From Clostridiales bacterium (lineage in GTDB: Bacteria; Bacillota; Clostridia; Oscillospirales; Oscillospiraceae), in NCBI GenBank assembly GCA_021201475.1, contig JAJQEV010000010.1, positions 1 through 64,000 of the forward strand: DNA of 64,000 nt. Direction: 5' to 3'. Positions within the stretch are counted from its first letter, which is position 1. Each line of letters begins with the position of its first letter. Made by a program: the position numbers and the translations under genes. Under the pieces are notes generated by a model. It was not told where the DNA came from. It ran no database searches and saw nothing but the letters and a program-made list of their open reading frames with translations. This document shows, piece after piece, positions 16,853-23,891 of this stretch.

Positions 16853-17217
16853 CGGGATATAGCCATCCTGCTGCATCCGTATAAGCCGCTTTTCATACGG
16901 ACATACACCTTGACCGAAGTATATCCTCCCGTGAATCCGTACTCCTCTTTCAGCCGGTCAAAAATGCGCTTGGCCGTATGCCGCTGCTTTCTGGGGATTT
17001 TTCGGTCAGCCTCCAGCCATTGATCTACGATGGGGATATACGGCCCCAGCACAGGAAAGCTCTTTGGATCTACATTCGGCTTTGCTGTCTCGTTCCAATC
17101 ATCACAGTAGGCATATTTCTGTACCGTGCGAAAATCATGCCCTGTGATGCGGGAAATTTCCCGCAAACTTTTCTCTTCATTTTCATAGAGATCTTTGATA
17201 TACTATACTTGAGCCAT
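16691..17217 (-). pseudogene. istA: IS21-family istA transposase relic
   Basis: On the minus strand an IstA N terminus opens at ATG 17217. It reads MAQV, then TAG at codon 5 (17205-17203), then YIKDLYENEEKSLREISRIT, the HTH and the start of the core. A frameshift near 16875 separates this from EHLPGDAQADFGEF and KGYALTISFPYSNKG. The fragment stops at about QECLL (about 16695), where it abuts the dnaC-like gene. Only about a third of a normal IstA remains, and istB is absent. Three independent lesions mark it as dead. Confidence 0.8.
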
Positions 17218-17289
17218 TCTTAACACCTTTCTGCTACCTCCTTAGTTCTTGAAACAAACTAATGGTAGCTGATATTTCAGGTGCTGACA
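17218..17289 (-). mobile_element. Probable outer end of the IS21 relic
   Basis: Read on the minus strand, the segment from 17289 starts TGTCAGCACCTGAAATATCA and runs into AAGGAGGTAGCAG, the ribosome site of istA. IS21-family ends start with TG and carry short subterminal repeats, so 17289 is a plausible terminus. The other end is deleted, so target duplication cannot be tested. Confidence 0.5.
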
Positions 17290-17361
17290 ATGGCTCTTTT
17301 TATGTAATCTTGGGTTCACATTCTGGGGCCTTTTGTACTGGTTTCATCTTACCGAAAACAG

Positions 17362-17399
17362 ACAGCACTTCAATAGTTTAGCCCTGGAGTGCTGTTTTG
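17362..17399. terminator. Bidirectional terminator before the ABC exporter genes
   Basis: ACAGCACT (17362-17369) pairs with AGTGCTGT (17388-17395), followed by TTTGTT on the plus strand and preceded by AAAACAG. It separates the mobile region from the transporter operon. I saw no confident promoter in 17400-17523. Confidence 0.6.
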
Positions 17400-17523
17400 T
17401 TAATCTTTCGGGAATTTAATATAGAATTAATCTTGCGATAATCTCGTCTTAAGCCACACGCTATATACTAAGTCCATACCAGAACACGAACAACAAGCGT
17501 TTTGTTGTACAGGAGGCAGACCT

Positions 17524-18324
17524 ATGAACTTTAGATTATTGAAAACTCTCATGAAGGAGCAGCTTTTCCCCGCATTGGCAGCGTTTGGCATTGCGCTGGT
17601 TGTCCTTCTCGTTTCCTGCATGGTGTTTGCAGGAAATACGGCGATAGAACACAGGATTCAGATTTGGATTTATGGCTGTGAGCCGCTGGACTTCTTTTTG
17701 CCGCTGCTGGCCTCACTGCCCTTTTCCTTCACACTGTATTACAAAAAGGCGGATGGATTTCTGCATTATTCCAGCACACGGATGTCGCGCAAACGATATG
17801 TGGCACATCATATGCTGGCGGGATTCCTGCTCTGTATGGCGGGAATTGCCTTGACCTATTTTTGCGGGCTTCTGTTTTCGGAGTACATCCTGCCATTTGA
17901 GGCGACTCCTGGCTACCAGTCCGGGTTGGAAAGCTATGTGTTCGGCGGCCTGATGGTTTCACATCCCGTGGCGTTCGGCCTTGTATGGTGCCTGTGGAAA
18001 GGTTTTAATGCAGGTCTGTTTACCCTGTTCGGGTACGGTTTGGCTCTGTATGCGGAGAATGTTTTCATTGTGAGCATTGCGCCTTTTGTATACTTTGTGG
18101 CGGAGAATTTGATTACCTCTCTGCTCCAGATACCGGAGTATAGCGTTGTCACGTCAATCCAGTTGAACCGGCTGAGTCCCAACAGTATGCACGTTTATAA
18201 TTATTTTGCCGGAACGATTTCCTTTGTCATCATCGCAGTCGTAATCGTGCTGGCACTGAGCAGGAGGGAGAAGAGCCGATATGAAGTTAAAGCTCATAAA
18301 AAGCAAGCTGTGGAAAAAGGATGA
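17524..18324 (+). CDS. ABC exporter membrane subunit 1
   Basis: This 266-residue hydrophobic protein has about six membrane segments, the pattern of ABC-2 type exporter permeases. The first helix is at about residues 14-38 (FPALAAFGIALVVLLVSC). No confident subfamily is recognised. The start is the ATG at 17524 after AGGAGGCAGACCT. The gene overlaps the next permease by 44 bp, so the two are translationally coupled and probably form a heteromeric channel. The sequence is less GC-rich than the surrounding chromosome. Confidence 0.75.
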   Translation: MNFRLLKTLMKEQLFPALAAFGIALVVLLVSCMVFAGNTAIEHRIQIWIYGCEPLDFFLPLLASLPFSFTLYYKKADGFLHYSSTRMSRKRYVAHHMLAGFLLCMAGIALTYFCGLLFSEYILPFEATPGYQSGLESYVFGGLMVSHPVAFGLVWCLWKGFNAGLFTLFGYGLALYAENVFIVSIAPFVYFVAENLITSLLQIPEYSVVTSIQLNRLSPNSMHVYNYFAGTISFVIIAVVIVLALSRREKSRYEVKAHKKQAVEKG

Positions 18325-19858
18325 TGTTCTCGCATATTTTATTATTTTAGCGGTGTTCGTGGCTATGAGCAGCAGCAACCTGACGCTGACGGTGGCGCAG
18401 TCAGCCCAGCTGTCTCTGTTCGAATATGTCCTGTATGCGCTGACAGACCACTATTATCTGATTTATGGCTGGCTGTTCTTCCTGGTGTTTGTGACCGGTA
18501 AGGAAGTGCGAAACCACGCCAATTCAGAGATCATACGGTATGGTTCGTTTTCCCGCTACAATTCCGTGACACTTACTGCTGCTGCGGTCAGACTTGCGCT
18601 GTTGATCGCTGTTCATATCCTGCTTGCAGCCATCATCGGCGCTTTCAGTCTGGCACCGGTCAATGCCTTTACCGTGAGCGAAGCGTCAAGCTATTATAGC
18701 GGCGGCTTCCTGGAGCTGCTGGCCGGCTATCAGCGCTATTTTGGAAGCCCAGTGGCAGCGCTGCTGGGTGCGGCGGGGTATCTGTGGCTGGGCAGCTTAT
18801 TTCTCTATGCTGTGATTTTCCTTGCCAGCCAATTCTGGGGCAGCAAGGGAATGCTGACAGCCTGCGTAATTATTATCGTGAGCGCCATCGTTGGGTTTGT
18901 ATCGCATTTTGATGAGTCGCCCCTGGAATTCCTTTTTGTCAACAATTATTATATTCTGCATCATGCGCTGCTGTTGGTTTCGCCGTTGGCGGTGGCAGTC
19001 AATCTGGCAGTCATGGGTGTATTCCTTCTGGCAGGAGCAAATGACCTGCCCCGCAGAATTCGGAGGAAAAAACGAATCCAATTCTGGGAAAACGGAAAGA
19101 ATCGCTCCGCATTTTTCTCTCCTGCGCCGAGAAGAGGGCTCGTACCGCTCTACCTGGTACTGCTGATCGCCCTTGGGGTATTTCCACAGCTTTCCTCCGG
19201 CGGTAATCTTGCTGACTTTGCGTGGTCACTGCTGCGGGGGTATTCAGCAAAGAGCGTCAACCTGATCGAGCTTTTGTATGCGCTCGCCTGGTTTGCCTTT
19301 CCGCTGATACAGATCAGCGTGTTCTGGCAGGCGGAGAGGGAGAGGAAAAACGATGCGGCATTGCTCCGCACCGGCAGCTTTCGGCAGTGGCGTACCCTGA
19401 CCGACCGGGGATGTGTTCGGTTTATTCTGCGCTATTGGCTCTGGTATGCGGCTTTGCTGGCGGGTACGATGACGGTTTTGTATCTCCTGTATGGCTATGG
19501 GGCAGGAGCGGCGGCGGAATATTACAGTTATTTCGGCGTGTCAGAGGCAGACTTTCTCGCCACCCTGCTCGCCGCCGTACTGCTGAAGCTGCCGGAGATG
19601 CTGTTATTGTACGAGCTGTCACTTGCTTTGTATGGCTTGTCCGGGAATACGGTGCTGTCCTTCTTTATCCCGTTCCTCGGCTATGGGGTGGGATTTCTGC
19701 TTCCCTTCCGCTGGTGGCCCTTTGGTATCTCAGCGGCATACCAGCTTTTGCAGCTTACCGCTGACGGTTGGAGCGGCTATGCTGCCGCCGCACTGTGTAT
19801 GGCGGGAATACTTGTTGCCCTGAAATTATTCAATATCGCAAGGAGGAAAAACAGATGA
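18281..19858 (+). CDS. ABC exporter membrane subunit 2
   Basis: This 525-residue protein has a dozen or so hydrophobic stretches and a short cytoplasmic loop rich in Arg/Lys in the middle (RRIRRKKRIQFWENGKNR, about residue 255). This is consistent with an ABC-2 type permease of double size. The start is the ATG at 18281 within the previous gene, preceded by GGAGGGAG. The stop codon overlaps the start of the ATPase gene (ATGA). The substrate is unknown; exporters of this layout next to a two-component system often handle peptides or lantibiotics, which is only an inference here. Confidence 0.75.
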   Translation: MKLKLIKSKLWKKDDVLAYFIILAVFVAMSSSNLTLTVAQSAQLSLFEYVLYALTDHYYLIYGWLFFLVFVTGKEVRNHANSEIIRYGSFSRYNSVTLTAAAVRLALLIAVHILLAAIIGAFSLAPVNAFTVSEASSYYSGGFLELLAGYQRYFGSPVAALLGAAGYLWLGSLFLYAVIFLASQFWGSKGMLTACVIIIVSAIVGFVSHFDESPLEFLFVNNYYILHHALLLVSPLAVAVNLAVMGVFLLAGANDLPRRIRRKKRIQFWENGKNRSAFFSPAPRRGLVPLYLVLLIALGVFPQLSSGGNLADFAWSLLRGYSAKSVNLIELLYALAWFAFPLIQISVFWQAERERKNDAALLRTGSFRQWRTLTDRGCVRFILRYWLWYAALLAGTMTVLYLLYGYGAGAAAEYYSYFGVSEADFLATLLAAVLLKLPEMLLLYELSLALYGLSGNTVLSFFIPFLGYGVGFLLPFRWWPFGISAAYQLLQLTADGWSGYAAAALCMAGILVALKLFNIARRKNR

Positions 19859-20529
19859 ATACTGTGATTAAATTGAAAAATATCAGCAAGAGCTTTGGAG
19901 GCAAACAAATTTACCGTGATGTGAATTTGGAAGTAAATGCAGGAGCGTGCATCGGGTTTGCAGGGCGCAACGGCGCCGGAAAATCCGTGCTGTTCCAGCT
20001 GATGGTGGGTCTGCTCCCGCCCGACAGCGGAGAAGTCAGGGTCAATGGTGAACTGCTGGGCAGCGGCGGAGAGGATTTTCCCAAAGACGTGGGGATTCTC
20101 ATCAATGAAACCGGCTTTATTGGGTATCTTTCCGGATTCCAGAACCTGAAAATGCTGGCGCAGATACGGGATATCGTGGATGACGAGACGATTCGGGAGA
20201 CTATGCGTTCCGTCGGGCTGGACGATGCGGACAGGACGCCGGTGCGGAAATACTCCATGGGAATGAAGCAGAAGCTGGGCATTGCACAGGCTATTATGGA
20301 AAACCAGAGCATTGTGATTCTGGACGAACCATACAATGCTCTGGATTTTGAGGCAAACCGGGAGGTCACGCAGATTCTGGAGCGGCTGAAAGGCCAGGGG
20401 AAAACGATTCTGCTGACCAGCCATCAGCACCAGTATCTGGAGAAGCTCTGCGATCAGATTTATTTCATCTGCAACGGAGACATCGTCCCATTCACCGAGG
20501 AAATCAAGGCGCAATACTTCTCCGTCTAA
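19855..20529 (+). CDS. ABC exporter ATPase
   Basis: This 224-residue ABC ATPase drives the two permeases encoded just upstream. Walker A is GRNGAGKSV near residue 37, the signature is YSMGMKQKLG, Walker B is IVILDEPYNALD, and the H-loop is LTSHQ. In the signature the usual LSGGQ is replaced by YSMGMKQ, which is common in exporters of the drug/antibiotic class (DrrA-like). The start is ATG 19855, overlapping the previous stop codon, with AGGAGG seven bases upstream. It ends 7 bp before the convergent histidine kinase. Confidence 0.9.
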   Translation: MNTVIKLKNISKSFGGKQIYRDVNLEVNAGACIGFAGRNGAGKSVLFQLMVGLLPPDSGEVRVNGELLGSGGEDFPKDVGILINETGFIGYLSGFQNLKMLAQIRDIVDDETIRETMRSVGLDDADRTPVRKYSMGMKQKLGIAQAIMENQSIVILDEPYNALDFEANREVTQILERLKGQGKTILLTSHQHQYLEKLCDQIYFICNGDIVPFTEEIKAQYFSV

Positions 20530-20536
20530 GATTTTT

Positions 20537-21898
20537 TCAGAATGTAATGATAAACGTTGTGCCGCTGCCTACGCTGCTTTCAATTTGAATGGTGCCTCCG
20601 TGGGCGGCGACGGTTTCCTTTGCGATAGCCAACCCCAGGCCGGTACCCTCCACCTGTTCAGAGGAAGTGCCACGGTAATAGCGTTCAAAGGCGTGGTTGA
20701 TCTCGTCGGGAGACATCCCTTTCCCATTATCGCCGATCCGGATGATAACATGGCCGTTTTCCTGTGCCATGTTAATTCGGACGGCGATTTTTGTGTTCGG
20801 GTTGTGGACAAAGGCGTTGCTGATGATGTTGAGCAGGCACCGCCCCATGTAGCGCCGGTCACAGTCCAGCCAGACAGGCTCCGATGGTGAGAAAAGAATC
20901 TCGGAGGCTCCCATCAGTTTAGGGCTTACCTTTCCGATGCAGTCCTGGATCAATGCGCCAAGCTCTACCTGTTCCCGTTTTAGTACGACCTGACCTTCAA
21001 TCATAGACTGACTGATTTTCAGATCGTCCACCAGACCCTCCAGCGTTTTCTCTGCCTTGAGGATTTCTGCCGCATACTGCTGGACCTCGGCTTCTGCAAA
21101 AGCATAGTCTGCGTCCGCCAGCAGCTCCCCATATCCTTTTATGGTAGACAGGGGCGTTTTGATGTCGTGAGAGATGTTGGCGATCCATTCCGCCCGCATT
21201 TTATCGTTGTAAGCCAGCTTGTCCCGTAAAATGCGGATTCGCTCAAACACCTCGGCAAACAGGTTCCTACGGGGGTGCGCTTTCAGCTCCCCGCCGCTGG
21301 AAACGGCTTCAATCTCCTCCATCATATCCGCTACGGGTGTGGAGATTTTTCTGGAAAAGGCGATGGAGGCGACCGCAACAAACAATGCCGCCACAACCAG
21401 GAAGATAACGACACAGTGCATCGCCACAGTCACTCTGTTCCCTGACAGATTGTAGGAATCCTTCGTAACAAGGGAGCTGCTGCATCCGATCAGAACCGTA
21501 TATTCCCCTGCGCCGCTATCGTAAGCGCTGGCATACACCGTATAGCCGGGGAGCCGGTCAGAGGTCAGGGTAATGTTCACCAGCTCAAAGTTGGTGTAGG
21601 CGTCTGGGATGTCAGAGTTCGTGTTATAAGCATAGACCGCGGCTCCGTCCCCATCGACGATTTGCAGCCACAGGTCATGTACATCCAGCTGCTCCATGCC
21701 TTCTTCCTCCAGAGAGAAGCCCGTCTCCGACTGGCTCAAATACTGATTGATGTTCAGGATAAGGTACTGCGGCATGGAAGTATCCACCGTTTTCCCGCCA
21801 AAAAAGAACAGATAACACAGGAGCGCTCCGGCCACCAGCGTTGCCACTACTGCAAAGACAAGGGTTTTCAGATATTCGGAGATAATTTTTCTGTTCAT
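20537..21898 (-). CDS. Sensor histidine kinase
   Basis: This 453-residue membrane sensor has a helix at about residues 11-33, an extracellular domain of about 130 residues, a second helix near residues 165-190 and a HAMP-like linker (RKISTPVADMMEEIEAV). The dimerisation/phosphoacceptor motif is ANISHDIKTPLSTIKGYGEL, and the HATPase_c domain carries N (NIISNAF), G1 (GDNGKGM), F (FERYY) and G2 (GTGLGLAIAKE) boxes. It autophosphorylates on the His of SHD and passes the phosphate to the OmpR-type regulator, whose stop codon overlaps its start (21895-21898). It converges on the ABC exporter, which suggests that the exporter is its target or cognate detoxifier. Confidence 0.93.
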   Translation of the reverse strand: MNRKIISEYLKTLVFAVVATLVAGALLCYLFFFGGKTVDTSMPQYLILNINQYLSQSETGFSLEEEGMEQLDVHDLWLQIVDGDGAAVYAYNTNSDIPDAYTNFELVNITLTSDRLPGYTVYASAYDSGAGEYTVLIGCSSSLVTKDSYNLSGNRVTVAMHCVVIFLVVAALFVAVASIAFSRKISTPVADMMEEIEAVSSGGELKAHPRRNLFAEVFERIRILRDKLAYNDKMRAEWIANISHDIKTPLSTIKGYGELLADADYAFAEAEVQQYAAEILKAEKTLEGLVDDLKISQSMIEGQVVLKREQVELGALIQDCIGKVSPKLMGASEILFSPSEPVWLDCDRRYMGRCLLNIISNAFVHNPNTKIAVRINMAQENGHVIIRIGDNGKGMSPDEINHAFERYYRGTSSEQVEGTGLGLAIAKETVAAHGGTIQIESSVGSGTTFIITF

Positions 21899-22614
21899 CG
21901 CTTTGCACTCCGATCATCAAAGATGTATCCTCTGCCCTTGACCGTTTTCAGCCAGAGGGGGTGGGACGGGTCAGGCTCCACCTTTTCCCGCAGATGGCGC
22001 ATATGGACGGTAACGGTGTTGTCGTACCCGTCATAATCGCTGTCCCACACGTTGCGGACAATCTGCTCCCGGCTCAGCGTGATATTCCGGTTGCGTACCA
22101 GATATTCCAACAGCAGATATTCCCTGGCTGTCAGGGAAACCGGAGCCTGTCCCCGCAAAAGCTCCCTCCGGTCAAAATCCAGCGTAAATTCCCCAAAGGA
22201 ATAGGATGAGGAGGTATCACTGCGGCCTTCATAATAGCTTTGCCGCCGCAGGATGGCGTTGATATGAGCAACCAGCTCCTTCGGGCTGAAGGGCTTGGTG
22301 ATATAGTCGTCGCCGCCGATGGTGTATGAGATGATCCGGTCAGTCTCCTCCGACTTCGCGGACAGGAACAGGACGGGACACATGGAAAATTCCCGTATCC
22401 TGCGGCAGACCTCGTAGCCGTCCATGTCGGGGAGCATGATGTCCAGAATCACCAGGTCGGGCTGCCATTCCCTGCAAATTTGCACAGCGTTCGTTCCCGT
22501 CTCCGCTACGGAGAGACTGCGGAACTGCTCCTTTCCCAGAATGACACGGATCATATTGCGGATTCCCTCATCATCGTCTACGATGAGGATTTTTTTGTCG
22601 TGTATGAAATCCAT
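21895..22614 (-). CDS. OmpR-family response regulator
   Basis: This 239-residue regulator has an N-terminal receiver domain (acidic pair DDD near residue 14, phosphoacceptor Asp in PDLVILDIMLPD, Thr/Ser switch LFLSAKS, Lys in YITKPF). A C-terminal winged helix follows (REQIVRNVWDSDYDGYDNTV, then HMRHLREKVE and VKGRGYIF). It is the upstream partner of the kinase. Both lie 22 bp downstream of the esterase gene on the same strand, so the three could be one operon. The direct targets are unknown; the convergent exporter is the obvious candidate. Confidence 0.94.
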   Translation of the reverse strand: MDFIHDKKILIVDDDEGIRNMIRVILGKEQFRSLSVAETGTNAVQICREWQPDLVILDIMLPDMDGYEVCRRIREFSMCPVLFLSAKSEETDRIISYTIGGDDYITKPFSPKELVAHINAILRRQSYYEGRSDTSSSYSFGEFTLDFDRRELLRGQAPVSLTAREYLLLEYLVRNRNITLSREQIVRNVWDSDYDGYDNTVTVHMRHLREKVEPDPSHPLWLKTVKGRGYIFDDRSAKR

Positions 22615-22636
22615 GATATTTATTTTGCCTTTCGTT

Positions 22637-23515
22637 TCAATTCAGGATATTACCTTTGTTCTGTTTATCCATAAGCTCAGGGAAAAGGTGCCGGAAGCAT
22701 TCCCAGACACACGCTTTTTCATCTGAATGATCGAGGCCCGGTAAAATCTTTTGTTGGATTCTCTCAAAGCCCATTGCTCTGGCACGGGTGACAAAGCCTG
22801 TGACTTTACTGCAACAGCCATCCTCCTCGCCGCAGCAGAACCAAAGAGAGGGCAGTGCATCGAAGTCCGCCTCTGCAAAGCGTTTGCCAGTACACTCCAT
22901 GGAGCCAACGTAGTCTGCCACCATGGGGAATTTTGCAATCATGTTAATCTCTTTCGGCGTAATCCCAAAAGCGGGATCGCCGTATTCCGTAGGGTAGGCT
23001 TTCCGGTTGGCGTTTGCCTTTTTGCGGAAGTCCTCACCGCTAAGTTCCAAGTCAGGTAACAGAAATTCATATTCCCGGACGCCAGCGCCCAGGGGCGCAA
23101 TCACGGCAAATTTTTCCGGATGCGCAAGGCCCAGCATGAGAGCGCCGGCGCCGCCCATGGAATAGCCGGTGATGAAGTTCTCCTCCCGAACTTTACTGCC
23201 GGAAAGGCTGTTGGTAATAAAGGGCATCAGCTCCTGAAAGAAGAACTCCGCAAAGCGATAGCCGGTGCCAAATTGAGGCTGGTCAGCAAAGTCGCTGTTC
23301 ATTCCCTCCGGCATCACAACCATTGCTTCAGAATCCCGCAGTAACTGTTGGAGATCACAGCGATAGAGGAAGTCCTCCGGTGTCTCCGTAGCACCATGCA
23401 GGAGCCAAACCACCGGCATTTTCCGGGTGTAATCCCGTTTCTCCGGCAGCAGGACAATCACCTGCATTTTGGTCATCATGATTCGACTGCACAATCTGAC
23501 AGTTATTTGATGCAT
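22637..23515 (-). CDS. Esterase, tributyrin/feruloyl-esterase-like alpha/beta hydrolase
   Basis: This 292-residue serine esterase of the Esterase_D/EstA type has the nucleophile elbow GYSMGG near residue 118, the oxyanion segment VVWLLHGATE near residue 35, and a C-terminal His in GLDHSDE. An acidic residue in the GEEDG loop would complete the triad. There is no signal peptide, so it is cytoplasmic. It is a paralogue of the esterase at about 51 kb. It sits first in a probable operon with the two-component genes, a grouping I have not seen explained. Possible substrates are short-chain acyl or acetyl esters. Confidence 0.85.
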   Translation of the reverse strand: MHQITVRLCSRIMMTKMQVIVLLPEKRDYTRKMPVVWLLHGATETPEDFLYRCDLQQLLRDSEAMVVMPEGMNSDFADQPQFGTGYRFAEFFFQELMPFITNSLSGSKVREENFITGYSMGGAGALMLGLAHPEKFAVIAPLGAGVREYEFLLPDLELSGEDFRKKANANRKAYPTEYGDPAFGITPKEINMIAKFPMVADYVGSMECTGKRFAEADFDALPSLWFCCGEEDGCCSKVTGFVTRARAMGFERIQQKILPGLDHSDEKACVWECFRHLFPELMDKQNKGNILN

Positions 23516-23717
23516 ATACTCCTCCTTACAGCCCGAACCGGGTCAGGCTTCCCACCACCTGAGCGCCGAAAAACGCTTCCTCATGTCCAACACCTTTGGA
23601 AAAACAGAATCATGCAGATTGCGATTCCCGGCCATAGTCATTCACCGTCTTTCTGCAGTTCCACAACCTATATAGCTGTACGCCATAACCGGCTCTCCTG
23701 CACACTAAACCATTATC

Positions 23718-23746
23718 AATATAGCACAGCGGCGCAGAAATAACAA
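23718..23746 (-). promoter_or_regulatory. Promoter of the esterase/two-component operon
   Basis: Read on the minus strand: TTGTTA (23746-23741), a 17-bp spacer and TATATT (23723-23718). The leader to 23515 is about 200 nt. The remaining DNA of the 23516-23891 gap shows nothing else I can name. Confidence 0.55.
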
Positions 23747-23828
23747 TACGATATTGTGAACTGTATAAAGTTTCCTTTTCCGAAAATTCCTGTGAAAAAG
23801 GTCCCTGGTTTCTGGCCGGATTCTCCGG

Positions 23829-23857
23829 TTGCAATCCGGAAAGAAAAGGCGTAAAAT
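23829..23857 (+). promoter_or_regulatory. Promoter of pcrA
   Basis: TTGCAA (23829-23834), a 17-bp spacer and TAAAAT (23852-23857), 34 bp before the helicase start codon. Confidence 0.65.
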
Positions 23858-23891
23858 AACATCAGAACAGATAGAATAGGGGAATTTTGAT

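Noticed and set aside
23751..23768. TTGTGAACTGTATAAAGT as a second Rex operator near the esterase and pcrA promoters
   Set aside because: The first half-site fits, but the second half has only a few matching bases, and the position is not centred on either promoter.
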